Source of the DNA: JACQXM01 sp964569425
Lineage (GTDB): Bacteria > Planctomycetota > Phycisphaerae > UBA1845
Direction of reading: 5' to 3'
DNA: 15,109 bases
NCBI GenBank assembly: GCA_964569425.1
Contig: CAZMVD010000105.1
Span: 1-15,109 of the forward strand
Shown here: piece by piece, positions 1 to 7,289 of the stretch
How positions within the stretch are numbered: position 1 is the stretch's first letter
How the letters are laid out: every line of letters starts with the position of its first letter
Program-made: the position numbers and the translations under genes
Notes under the pieces: model-generated
The model's database searches: none
What the model saw: the letters and a program-made list of their open reading frames with translations, nothing else
What the model was told of the DNA's origin: nothing

Positions 1-51
1 CGCCCCGCGACGTGGGGGAGAGGCATGCGCTTCACCCGGATCCCGCTCCAT
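1..51 (-). CDS. Possible 5' end of a gene running off the left edge (partial)
   Basis: An ATG at 51 (minus strand) opens 17 codons that stay open to the window edge, with the first residues MERDPGEAHAS. It is preceded by a GGAG Shine-Dalgarno sequence (complement of 57-60) at 5-nt spacing, and a promoter-like element lies about 90 bp upstream. The piece is too short to identify a family. Position beyond a Rieske gene on the same strand makes a respiratory-chain gene (for example a cytochrome b subunit) conceivable, but nothing in these 17 residues shows it. The call rests only on start-site signals and on the change from AT-rich spacer to GC-rich sequence. Confidence 0.25.
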   Translation of the reverse strand, partial: MERDPGEAHASPPRRGA

Positions 52-330
52 TCCCACTCCGCGCCCGGTGAGTTGAGCCGTGGAATGAAATCTCCTGGCT
101 CGGCGGTTACCCGAATTAAACCAGCCATGTCAAGAGAGTCCGCATACTAGCATCTGGGACGCGCCCGGGTCAAGAAAAAAAAGTCGAAGCAATAACGCAA
201 GAAAAATATAATGTGCCACGAGCCATCATAATGCTTTATTTGATTGTATAACTATTGGTGTCAAAATGATGTTTTATATCAAATAAGGACAATTTAGGTC
301 CGGAAATCGAAAATTGACAGGTTCCGGCAC
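52..330. other. AT-rich intergenic spacer with an inverted repeat
   Basis: This stretch follows the 3' end of the Rieske gene and has no credible ORF. It contains a run of eight A residues (173-181 region) and a block (about 171-300) far richer in A/T than its neighbours. A perfect 9-bp inverted repeat, TTATTTGAT at 236-244 and ATCAAATAA at 278-286, flanks a 33-nt centre with partial further symmetry. There is no T-run after a stem on either strand, so it does not look like a standard intrinsic terminator; an operator or protein-binding site is possible. Confidence 0.5.
144..173 (-). promoter_or_regulatory. Sigma70-like promoter pointing left
   Basis: On the minus strand TTGACC (complement of 168-173) is followed after 18 bp by TAGTAT (complement of 144-149). 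This is 5/6 and 4/6 of the housekeeping consensus. The predicted start, near 137, lies upstream of the candidate start codon at 51 and outside the Rieske gene, so it would serve the gene beyond the left edge. Confidence 0.4.
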
Positions 331-891
331 TCAGGTTCGGGGAATACGCTTCGCTGTTCCGGTTCGATACTCGACGTAACGTATCTCTACCCAGCGTCGC
401 CCTGCCCCATCCGCGGAAGTTATGCGACATTCCAGCGGATCCATGTCCCGCGGCGAAGGGCCGGTCAAAGCACGTCCCATACGGTCAAAATCACTTGCAT
501 GACAGGGGCAGAAAAAACGCTCACGCGCCGCCGAATAGTCGATGCCGCAACCCAGATGTGGGCAGACCGTCTGAAGGCAACGAACCGGTTCCTTCCCGTC
601 GCCGGACAACGCCTCCTCGCGCTCCCGCCACAACCACACGCTCCCAATCGCCGCGGGCGGGTGCCGCACAAACCCGTCCGTCCGCCTGGCCGATACCGGC
701 ATGCGCACCGGTCCGGCCGCCGGCAGCGCGTCCAAGGCACAAACACGGATAAACGCCACCCCCGGCGCCGCGCCCCCCCGCCGGCCGAACAAGAAACGTA
801 TGCCCGGCACTGCCAGGATGCACATGGCACCCGCGTTCAGCAACGATGCCAGCCACCGCAGGAATCCCCGTCGCGATTCCATACCCATCAT
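331..891 (-). CDS. Rieske [2Fe-2S] subunit of a cytochrome bc-type complex
   Basis: The 186-residue protein carries both Rieske boxes. CPHLGC (110-115) supplies ligands C110 and H112, and CPCHASDFD (128-136) supplies C128 and H131; C115 and C130 are the disulfide pair typical of high-potential bc1/b6f proteins. A GPSPRDMDPL proline loop (144-153) follows. In this family the protein carries electrons from quinol to a c-type cytochrome at the membrane. The N-terminus has a twin-arginine motif (SRRGFLR, 6-12) before one hydrophobic segment (about 13-36), so Tat-dependent insertion with a retained anchor is likely. Start choice is open among ATGs at 891, 888 and 882; a GGAG at 893-896 fits the latter two better (4 and 10 nt). 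A weak promoter-like TTGCAC-N18-TACGAT lies at 968-997. No cytochrome b or c gene is inside the window; it could lie off the left edge. Confidence 0.9.
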   Translation of the reverse strand: MMGMESRRGFLRWLASLLNAGAMCILAVPGIRFLFGRRGGAAPGVAFIRVCALDALPAAGPVRMPVSARRTDGFVRHPPAAIGSVWLWREREEALSGDGKEPVRCLQTVCPHLGCGIDYSAARERFFCPCHASDFDRMGRALTGPSPRDMDPLECRITSADGAGRRWVEIRYVEYRTGTAKRIPRT

Positions 892-1055
892 ACTCCAATC
901 ACTTGGCCGCCTTTTCCCAATAGTCCATGGTCGCCCAAGAAATCACACCAACTTGCCCGGCGCGTGAATCGTAGCCCCTTCCCACGGAAGCGTGCAACCA
1001 CCCTTGCCCATCTCCGCAGACCGCCTCCACTTGCGACTCCACGCAGGAACGACCG

Positions 1056-2402
1056 CTACACGGCCAGATCGTTATCCCGTGCCGGAGAAACCGGAACGGA
1101 CCGGCAGAACAATGCGATACTGAAAGTCAGTGGGCCGATTCGGCCGCAGAACATCAACAGGACGATGATCAACTTGCCCAGATTGGTTAACGATGCCGTG
1201 ATGCCGGTACTCAACCCGACCGTTCCCAGGGCCGATGCCGCCTCGAACAGATTCTGATCGAAAGACGTCGACTCAGTCAGTTCCAGCAGATATGTGCCGA
1301 CCACCAGCGTCGTCAGATAAAACCCCAATCCGGCCACTGCCGTCCACACCCGCGCCAGCGGAACCGGCCGCTTCCAGAAACTCACCTCCTGCTCCCCTCG
1401 GATCGCGCTTCGCATCACGCCGAGTACCGCCGACACGGTGGTCGACTTGACGCCGCCGCCGGTGCCCGACGGCGACGCACCGATGACCATCAGGACCGTA
1501 AGTAGCAACAGCGTCGCCTTTGAAAATGTGCCGATCGGCACGGTGTTGAATCCGACCGTCGTCATGGCCGTCATCGCCTGAAAGACGGCACACATCAGTC
1601 GCTCATCCAGCGGCCGCTCACGTATGGTGGGCTCAGCGACGAACAAAAGTAGCGTCGCCCCAACGCTGAGATAGAGTGTGAACGCAAGAATGACCTTGCT
1701 CGTCAAGGTCATCTCGTCGGACTTGCCCGTGATCATTCGCCAGAAGTCCGCAAACACGATGAAGCCGATCGCCCCCAGATAACTGAGCACCGCGATCACG
1801 GCATTGAGCCAGAAGTTCCCGGCAAAGCCCTCGAAGCTGGTGTCAAACAGGCTGAAACCAGCCGTGCAAAAGGCCGACACGCTGTGAAAAACAGCGTTCC
1901 ACGCCGGGTCCGCCACGCCACATTGTCGAAACACGGCATACAACGCGCCCGCGCCGACCGCTTCAATCACCAGCGTGAACAATACGACCTGACCGATGAA
2001 CTCCTTGAATCGAAACGAAGCCGGCAGACTGAAGACCAGTCGCCCGACTTCCGCTCGTACGTCAGACAATTCGGACTTGCGCGACAGGATGACGAACGAA
2101 CCCACCGTCATGTAGCCGACGCCGCCAAGCTGAATCAGCAGCAGGATCACCAATTGCCCGAAAAACGTGTAGTCGCCGGACACGCTTTGCGTCACCAGCC
2201 CCGTGGTCGAAACAGCCGACGTGGCGGTAAAAAGCTGGTCCAGCGCGCCCCCGCTGGAAGCGTGTCGCGCCCACGGAAGACAGAGCAGCAGCCACCCCAG
2301 CCCCATGTAGCAGCCGTAGCCGATCAACGCCACTTTCGCCGGGTGCATGCGCCGAAACGCGCGGTCAATGCCTGTCAACAGGTGCCCGAGGTTGGTTGCC
2401 AT
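1056..2402 (-). CDS. ktrB: KtrB/TrkH-family potassium-uptake channel subunit
   Basis: This is a 448-residue polytopic membrane protein, a normal length for KtrB. The four pore repeats are visible with their filter glycines: TTGL (66-69), TAGF (180-183), TVGF (282-285) and TVGL (394-397). The gating loop of the third repeat, GASPSGTGGGVKSTT (308-322), and the conserved GRIGPLTF near the C-terminus (420-427) are present. KtrB forms the ion path for K+ (often Na+-coupled) and normally needs a cytoplasmic RCK subunit, KtrA/TrkA, which is not in this window. The frame stays open upstream to 2813, but that part (137 codons) has no membrane or family character and runs into the next gene, so the ATG at 2402 is chosen. 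The Shine-Dalgarno is weak. The gene is 164 bp upstream of the Rieske gene on the same strand; no functional link is evident. Confidence 0.9.
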   Translation of the reverse strand: MATNLGHLLTGIDRAFRRMHPAKVALIGYGCYMGLGWLLLCLPWARHASSGGALDQLFTATSAVSTTGLVTQSVSGDYTFFGQLVILLLIQLGGVGYMTVGSFVILSRKSELSDVRAEVGRLVFSLPASFRFKEFIGQVVLFTLVIEAVGAGALYAVFRQCGVADPAWNAVFHSVSAFCTAGFSLFDTSFEGFAGNFWLNAVIAVLSYLGAIGFIVFADFWRMITGKSDEMTLTSKVILAFTLYLSVGATLLLFVAEPTIRERPLDERLMCAVFQAMTAMTTVGFNTVPIGTFSKATLLLLTVLMVIGASPSGTGGGVKSTTVSAVLGVMRSAIRGEQEVSFWKRPVPLARVWTAVAGLGFYLTTLVVGTYLLELTESTSFDQNLFEAASALGTVGLSTGITASLTNLGKLIIVLLMFCGRIGPLTFSIALFCRSVPVSPARDNDLAV

Positions 2403-2801
2403 CACCGAGTTCTCAAGGATAGTCGCCGACGCAAACCGGCAAATGGCAAAGCGACGAATGACCGCGCCGATCCGTACAACTTCTTCAGTTGCTCGCGCCC
2501 TTTGCGATTCGCCGCTGGTCGGAGGAGTGATCAATACTATGTGGCCCCAACCCGATCGTAAATACCACTGCTTCCCGCTTTCCCGCCCGGATTGGTGGGC
2601 TCCTGTATTCGGCACCAGCGCGCAGGAATTGCGCCCTGGCCCAACCCCCGTTCTCAACCCTCCGGCGCTGCCATTTCCCCCGATGACGTAGCCAAAGCGG
2701 CGTTGAAGTGTATCATGCATTGGCGCGCGGATGCTCCCAAGCCCCCGAAACCGAAATCGGTTGGGTGACCCACGCCGACTTGTTTGGAAAGACTCCATCA
2801 A
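2403..2801. other. Divergent intergenic region between ktrB and the peptidase gene
   Basis: This 399-bp spacer separates genes transcribed away from each other, so it should hold both promoters. A weak leftward candidate, TTTACG-N17-TAGTAT, lies at 2534-2562 (complement); it would give a ktrB leader of about 125 nt. For the rightward gene no convincing -35/-10 pair was found, only TATCAT near 2712. No ORF here looks real: the ktrB frame is open through it but the peptide is not family-like. Confidence 0.4.
2534..2562 (-). promoter_or_regulatory. Weak promoter candidate for ktrB
   Basis: The minus strand reads TTTACG, 17 bp, TAGTAT, each hexamer matching 4 of 6 consensus bases. Spacing and position in the divergent spacer are suitable, but the match alone could be chance. 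Confidence 0.22.
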
Positions 2802-3923
2802 ATGAGTAAGCAAACCAGGAAACGCCCTTCCCCGTTAATCGCCGATCGCATTGCCCGCTGCCGCCGCGAAATGAAAAAGAGTGGCCACGAAGCCTACCTC
2901 GTTACCAAACGCATGGACCAGTTCTACCTCACCGGCTTCACCGGCGAGGACTCCGCCGTGCTCGTCACGCCCAAGGTCATCCACGTCATCAGTGACGGGC
3001 GCTTCGACGAAGCCATTAACCAGGAATGCCCCTGGGTCACCCGCTGGATGCGCAAGGGCCTGCTCAACGCCGAAATCGCCCGCGTCTTCCGCGAACTCAA
3101 GCTCCGCAAGGTCGCCATTCAGGCCGACGGGCTTTCGCTCGCCGATCACGACGACATCCGAAAGCTCCACAAGCAAGCCAGGCTGGTTCCCGCCCCAGCC
3201 CTCATCGGACGAATGCGCACCCTGAAAGACAAGCACGAACTGGCCGCCATGGGCACAGCCTTGCGCGTCGCCGAGCAGGCGTTCCTGGCCCTGCGCGAAA
3301 CCATCCGCTTGGGCCAGACCGAGCTGGAAATCGCCGCGCGCCTGGAATACGAAATGAAGACCCGCGGCGCCTCCGGCCCGTCCTTCGCCACCATCTGCGC
3401 CGAAGGACCCAACGCCGCCCTGCCCCACGCCCACCCCGGCAAACGCAAAGTCCGGTCCGGGAGTGCCATCCTGCTCGATTGGGGCGCGCGCGTCGGCTTC
3501 TACTGCAGCGATTTGACCCGTATGCTCTTCGTCGATACCATCCCGCCCAAACTGGGTAAGGTCTACGACCTTGTCCTGGAGGCTCAGCAGCGGGCCATTG
3601 CGGCCATCCGACCGGGCGCGCGGATGTGCGATGTGGATGCCGTGGCGCGCAGCTACATTGCCGAAGCCGGCTATGGCCCCCAGTTTAACCATGGCTTGGG
3701 GCACGGTCTCGGTTTGGATGTTCACGAACCGCCATCGTTAAGTTGGCGATCAACCGAAAAGCTGGTCGCCGGCATGGTGGTCACCGTAGAGCCCGGGGTT
3801 TATCTGCCCGGCATCGGCGGTATCCGCATTGAAGACGATGTCCTGGTCACCCCCAATGGCCGTCGAGTGCTCAGCCGGCTGGGTACCTCCGCCGCTCAAG
3901 CCTTGATACCCGCTCGGCGCTGA
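2802..3923 (+). CDS. Xaa-Pro aminopeptidase/dipeptidase (peptidase family M24B)
   Basis: This 373-residue cytoplasmic metallopeptidase removes residues next to proline. The creatinase-like N-terminal domain (about 12-140) is followed by the pita-bread catalytic domain. All five metal ligands are visible: D226 (LLDWG), D237 (CSDLTR), H301 (HGLGHGLG), E330 (TVEPGVY) and E344 (IRIEDD); H209 in PHAHPG is the usual substrate-binding histidine. Of two in-frame starts, TTG at 2784 and ATG at 2802, the ATG is preferred because GGAAAG (2786-2791) stands 10 nt before it. It is the first gene of a plus-strand run and lies 44 bp before accB. In many bacteria this peptidase gene (yqhT/pepQ type) precedes efp, accB and accC; efp is missing here. 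Length and motifs do not distinguish PepP from PepQ. Confidence 0.92.
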   Translation: MSKQTRKRPSPLIADRIARCRREMKKSGHEAYLVTKRMDQFYLTGFTGEDSAVLVTPKVIHVISDGRFDEAINQECPWVTRWMRKGLLNAEIARVFRELKLRKVAIQADGLSLADHDDIRKLHKQARLVPAPALIGRMRTLKDKHELAAMGTALRVAEQAFLALRETIRLGQTELEIAARLEYEMKTRGASGPSFATICAEGPNAALPHAHPGKRKVRSGSAILLDWGARVGFYCSDLTRMLFVDTIPPKLGKVYDLVLEAQQRAIAAIRPGARMCDVDAVARSYIAEAGYGPQFNHGLGHGLGLDVHEPPSLSWRSTEKLVAGMVVTVEPGVYLPGIGGIRIEDDVLVTPNGRRVLSRLGTSAAQALIPARR

Positions 3924-3967
3924 ACGCCGGCGGGCAGACTGCCGCGCGGCGGATCGGGAGTTTTCGC

Positions 3968-4426
3968 TTGCTCGATATCGATAAGATTCGCGAACTCGTG
4001 CAGATGATGGTCGTCAACGACCTCGTGGAAATCTCGTTGCGCGATGGTGAGGAAGAAGTGAACCTCCGCCGGCCTTCGGCCCAGGGAATCGCCATGGGAT
4101 CGGAGCCGTTACCTCGAACGCTGGTCCCCGCGCCACTTGCCGCGACCCCGCCGCCCCCGACCGCCGCACCGGTGGACGACGCTGTCCTCATGGACATCAA
4201 GTCCCCCATGGTCGGTACGTTCTACAGCGCTCCCGATCCTGAATCGCCCCCTTTCGTGCAGATCGGGTCCCAGGTCCATCCCGGCATGGTGGTATGCGTC
4301 CTCGAGGCCATGAAGGTGTTCAACGAAATCAAAGCCGAAATCGCCGGAACCATCGAGCGCATCCTGGTGAAAAACGCGCAGCCGGTCGAATACGGCCAGA
4401 CCCTCTATCAGGTTCGCCCGACCTGA
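3968..4426 (+). CDS. accB: Biotin carboxyl carrier protein of acetyl-CoA carboxylase
   Basis: A 152-residue carrier that accepts CO2 on biotin from AccC and delivers it to the carboxyltransferase. This is the first committed step of fatty-acid synthesis, in the cytoplasm. The N-terminal segment (1-35, LDIDKIRELVQMM...DLVEISLRDG) is typical of AccB. A proline/alanine-rich linker follows (about 45-70). The biotinyl domain is 75-150, with the biotinylated lysine K116 in EAMKV and the 'thumb'-type segment SPMVGTFYSAPDPESPPFV (79-97). The start is TTG at 3968, supported by GGGAG at 3956-3960 with 7-nt spacing and by the family N-terminus beginning exactly there. It is co-directional with accC, 83 bp downstream. 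Confidence 0.95.
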   Translation: MLDIDKIRELVQMMVVNDLVEISLRDGEEEVNLRRPSAQGIAMGSEPLPRTLVPAPLAATPPPPTAAPVDDAVLMDIKSPMVGTFYSAPDPESPPFVQIGSQVHPGMVVCVLEAMKVFNEIKAEIAGTIERILVKNAQPVEYGQTLYQVRPT

Positions 4427-4454
4427 TCGCGAACGGGCGCTGGGCCATGCTGCA

Positions 4455-4486
4455 CCGCAGCGGCCGCGTCGGTGTTGCCGCTGCGG
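4455..4486 (+). promoter_or_regulatory. Strong intercistronic hairpin between accB and accC
   Basis: CCGCAGCGGC (4455-4464) and GCCGCTGCGG (4477-4486) form a perfect 10-bp GC-rich stem with a 12-nt loop. It sits 28 nt after the accB stop and 23 nt before the accC ATG. There is no T-run after it, so it is not a standard terminator. Roles as an mRNA processing or stability element, or in setting the accB:accC ratio, are inferences. Confidence 0.6.
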
Positions 4487-4509
4487 CGGACCAAAGTCTG
4501 TAAATACCT

Positions 4510-5853
4510 ATGTTCCGACGGATTCTGATCGCCAACCGGGGTGAGATTGCCCTGCGGATCATCCGCGCATGCCGCGAACTCGGCGTGGAATGTGTCTGCG
4601 TCTTCTCCGAGGAAGACCGCGGCGCTTCCTGGCTGGAGCTGGCCGACCGCGCCATCTGCATCGGCAGCGCCGCCCCGCGCGACAGCTACCTCAAGAGCGA
4701 TCGCATCATCGCCGCCGCGGAAGTATCCGGCGCCGATGCCATCCATCCCGGCTACGGCTTCCTCGCCGAGAACGCCGCCTTCGCCGAGAAGTGCCGGGCC
4801 GCCAACATCACCTTCATCGGGCCCAGCGCCGACGCCATGCGCCTTCTCGGCGACAAGGCCACGGCCCGCGAAATCGCCAAGAAGGCCAAGGTCCCCACGG
4901 TCCCTGGCAGCGACGGCATCCTCGAAGACGAAGCCGAAGCCCTTAAGCTCGCCGAGACGGTCGGCTTTCCGGTCATCATCAAGGCCTCCGCCGGCGGCGG
5001 CGGACGCGGCATGCGCATCGTCCGCGACCGCGCTGAGCTCGCCCCGGCCGTCAAGCAGGCGCGGCAGGAAGCGCAGAACGCCTTCAACAGCAGCGCCGTG
5101 TACATCGAGAAGTTCATCGACCGTCCGCGCCACGTCGAGGTGCAGATCATCGGCGACCAGCACGGCTCCATCATTCACCTCGGCGAGCGCGACTGCACCC
5201 TGCAGCGACGCCACCAGAAGCTGGTGGAGGAATCGCCCTCCTCGGCCCTTGACTCGCGCACCCGCAAGAACCTGTGCCTGTCGGCCGTGCGCCTGTGCAA
5301 GACCGCGGGCTACTACAACGCGGGCACCGTCGAGTTCCTGGTCGACGCCAAGAAAAACTTCTATTTCATCGAGGTCAACACGCGGATTCAGGTCGAGCAC
5401 CCGGTCACCGAAATGGTCACCGGTGTGGACCTGATCAAGACGCAGGTCCGCGTCGCCGCCGGGGAAGCGCTGCCCTTAAGCCAGCGCAACGTCGAGTTCC
5501 GCGGCCATGCCATCGAATGCCGCATCAACGCCGAAGACCCGGACCACAAGTTCCGCCCCTGCCCGGGCGTGGTCACGCGCTTCCGCCCTCCGGGCGGATT
5601 GGGGGTGCGCGTCGATACGTACGGGCATGACGGCTGCCGCGTGTCCCCGAGTTACGACTCGCTGCTCGCGAAGCTGATCGTGCATCAGCCCACCCGCCCG
5701 GAGGCGATCCGCAGCATGTTGCGCTGCCTGCACGAGTTTTCGATTGAGCCCATCCGCACGACGCTGCCCTTCCTCCGCAAGCTGATCGCGCACCCCGACT
5801 TCGCCACCGGCGCGATCGACACCGGATTTGTCGAACGGAGCTTTTCGGGCTGA
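4510..5853 (+). CDS. accC: Biotin carboxylase subunit of acetyl-CoA carboxylase
   Basis: This 447-residue ATP-grasp enzyme carboxylates the biotin on AccB with ATP and bicarbonate. Length and layout match the bacterial enzyme. Visible features: N-terminal FRRILIANRGEIALRI (2-17), HPGYGFLAEN (79-88), nucleotide lysines K116 and K158, the glycine-rich loop GGGGRGM (162-168), H208, the ERDCTLQRRHQK segment (226-237), metal ligands E275 and E288, and N290/R292 with R338 in FIEVNTRIQVEHPVTEM and ECRINAE. No catalytic residue is missing. The ATG at 4510 matches the conserved N-terminus, although the Shine-Dalgarno is poor. It is co-transcribed with accB presumably; the hairpin at 4455-4486 separates them. 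The carboxyltransferase genes (accA, accD) are not in the window. Confidence 0.96.
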   Translation: MFRRILIANRGEIALRIIRACRELGVECVCVFSEEDRGASWLELADRAICIGSAAPRDSYLKSDRIIAAAEVSGADAIHPGYGFLAENAAFAEKCRAANITFIGPSADAMRLLGDKATAREIAKKAKVPTVPGSDGILEDEAEALKLAETVGFPVIIKASAGGGGRGMRIVRDRAELAPAVKQARQEAQNAFNSSAVYIEKFIDRPRHVEVQIIGDQHGSIIHLGERDCTLQRRHQKLVEESPSSALDSRTRKNLCLSAVRLCKTAGYYNAGTVEFLVDAKKNFYFIEVNTRIQVEHPVTEMVTGVDLIKTQVRVAAGEALPLSQRNVEFRGHAIECRINAEDPDHKFRPCPGVVTRFRPPGGLGVRVDTYGHDGCRVSPSYDSLLAKLIVHQPTRPEAIRSMLRCLHEFSIEPIRTTLPFLRKLIAHPDFATGAIDTGFVERSFSG

Positions 5854-5889
5854 AGCGCGATGGCACACGATGGAGTTGGGGAGGGGACG

Positions 5890-6162
5890 ATGGCCGACGC
5901 GCTGCAACGCATGGTCGATGAGAAGGTGGTGCTCGACACCGGCACGCCGATCCTCTACATCGGCAAACTGATGGAAGTGACCGACACCACCTTTGTGCTT
6001 CAGGAAGCCGACATGCACGATTGTCGCGAAGGGCACGCCAATCGCGAGATGTACCTCGCCGAGGCCTTTCAGGAAGGGACGACGGTCAATCGCCGCGAGG
6101 TGGTGGTGATGCGCTCCGCGGTTATCAGCGTTTCGCGCCTCGCGGACATTGTCACCGGCTAG
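5890..6162 (+). CDS. Small conserved-looking protein of unknown function
   Basis: A 90-residue soluble protein with no signal peptide or membrane segment. I do not recognise the family. An in-frame ATG at 5860 would give 100 residues, but GGGGAGGGG (5878-5886) lies just before the ATG at 5890, so the shorter form is chosen. Residues 12-38 and 66-86 are rich in alternating hydrophobic residues (VVLDTGTPILYIGKLMEV, RREVVVMRSAVISVSRL). This suggests a small beta-barrel, perhaps Sm/SH3-like, with an acidic, histidine-containing middle (QEADMHDCREGHANREMY, 38-55). It is 36 bp after accC and 37 bp before galE, so likely in the same transcript. The base composition matches its neighbours and the third positions are GC-rich, supporting a real gene. 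Confidence 0.75.
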   Translation: MADALQRMVDEKVVLDTGTPILYIGKLMEVTDTTFVLQEADMHDCREGHANREMYLAEAFQEGTTVNRREVVVMRSAVISVSRLADIVTG

Positions 6163-6199
6163 CCGAGCTGCGGGCGCCCAGTGTCAACACGGAGTCACC

Positions 6200-7213
6200 A
6201 TGCACATCCTCGTCACCGGCGGAGCGGGCTACATCGGCAGCCACTGCGTGCGCGCCCTGTGCGACGCCGGTCATGCCGTCGTGGTCTATGACAACCTCAC
6301 CAGCGGCGGGCACCGCGAGGCGGTGGATCCGCGCGCCGCGCTGGTCGTCGCCGACCTCGCGGATGAGGCGGCGCTGCGCCGCACCTTTGACGAACACCCC
6401 ATCGAAGCCGTCATGCACTTCGCCGCGCTGCTCGACGTCAACGAGTCGGTGCGCCTGCCGCTGCGCTATTACCGCAACAACGTGGCGCTCACCGTCGCGC
6501 TGCTCGAGCAGATGGAGACACGCGGAGTGCGCAACTTCGTGTTCAGCAGCACCTGCGCCACCTACGGCGTGCCTCCCGCGGTGCCGATCACCGAAGACAT
6601 GCCGCAGCAACCCATCAGCCCCTACGGGCGCACCAAGCTGGCCATCGAGTGGGCGCTGCGCGACAGCGCCGCCGCGTGGGGACTGGCGGCGACGGCGCTG
6701 CGCTATTTCAACGCGTCCGGCGCCGCGGCCGACGGCACGCTCGGCGAAGACCGCGAACCGGAATACCACCTGATCCCGCTGGTGCTGCAAGTGGCGCTGG
6801 GGCAGCGAAAGCAGATCGGCATTTTCGGCACCGACTATCCCACGCCCGACGGCACCTGCGTGCGCGACTATATCCACGTCGAGGATCTCGCCGAAGCGCA
6901 CCGCCGCGCCATCGAGTCGCCCGCCCGCGGTGAGTTCCGGTGCTACAACGTGGGCACCGGCACCGGCGTGAGTGTGCGCGAACTGATCGAGGTCGCGCGG
7001 CAGGTCACCGGCCACGCCATTCCCGCGAGCGAAGCGCCGCGCCGCGCAGGCGATCCGCCGGCGCTGTTCGCCGACCCGTCGAAGATCATGCGCGAACTCG
7101 GCTGGCGGCCGCGCTACACCGACATTCGCACGATCGTGGAAACCGCCTGGCGCTGGCACCGCGCGCACCCGCGCGGCTACGCCTCGCACGGCGGGGCCGC
7201 GAATACCGAATGA
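6200..7213 (+). CDS. galE: UDP-glucose 4-epimerase (extended SDR family)
   Basis: The 337-residue protein interconverts UDP-glucose and UDP-galactose using bound NAD+, supplying sugars for cell-surface polymers. The NAD-binding GGAGYIGSH (7-15) starts six residues from the N-terminus as usual. The catalytic S/T lies in FSSTCATYG (115-123) and the YxxxK pair is Y142/K146 in PYGRTKLAIE. LRYFNASGA (167-175) and DGTCVRDYIHVEDLAEAH (217-234) are characteristic of GalE rather than other SDR epimerases. The frame begins at 6149, but the ATG at 6200 has GGAG at 6191-6194 and matches the family start. Substrate range (UDP-GlcNAc, UDP-xylose) cannot be set from sequence alone. The last codons run into a CATTCG-type heptamer repeat on the complementary strand. 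Confidence 0.92.
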   Translation: MHILVTGGAGYIGSHCVRALCDAGHAVVVYDNLTSGGHREAVDPRAALVVADLADEAALRRTFDEHPIEAVMHFAALLDVNESVRLPLRYYRNNVALTVALLEQMETRGVRNFVFSSTCATYGVPPAVPITEDMPQQPISPYGRTKLAIEWALRDSAAAWGLAATALRYFNASGAAADGTLGEDREPEYHLIPLVLQVALGQRKQIGIFGTDYPTPDGTCVRDYIHVEDLAEAHRRAIESPARGEFRCYNVGTGTGVSVRELIEVARQVTGHAIPASEAPRRAGDPPALFADPSKIMRELGWRPRYTDIRTIVETAWRWHRAHPRGYASHGGAANTE

Positions 7214-7252
7214 TGAACGACGAATGCGGGCGTGTATTTCGGCGCGGCACCT

Positions 7253-7281
7253 TTGACGCTGACGGCGCGCGTTTTTAGAAT
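7253..7281 (+). promoter_or_regulatory. Sigma70-like promoter for tatC, predicted leaderless start
   Basis: TTGACG (7253-7258), a 17-bp spacer and TAGAAT (7276-7281) give 5/6 and 5/6 consensus matches at ideal spacing. The predicted transcription start (about 7288) is one or two bases before the tatC ATG at 7290, and no Shine-Dalgarno precedes that ATG. Confidence 0.6.
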
Positions 7282-7289
7282 CGCACGCA

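Noticed and set aside
499..1257. 252-codon plus-strand frame opposite the Rieske and ktrB 3' ends
   Set aside because: It spans two minus-strand genes with clear motifs and is rich in P, R and T in the manner of antisense frames.
2403..2813. N-terminal extension of the ktrB frame to 585 residues
   Set aside because: The added 137 residues have no family or membrane character, overlap the next gene's start, and the KtrB N-terminus fits the ATG at 2402.
4408..5400. A 330-codon minus-strand frame opposite accC
   Set aside because: Antisense shadow of a conserved enzyme gene; no recognisable domain.
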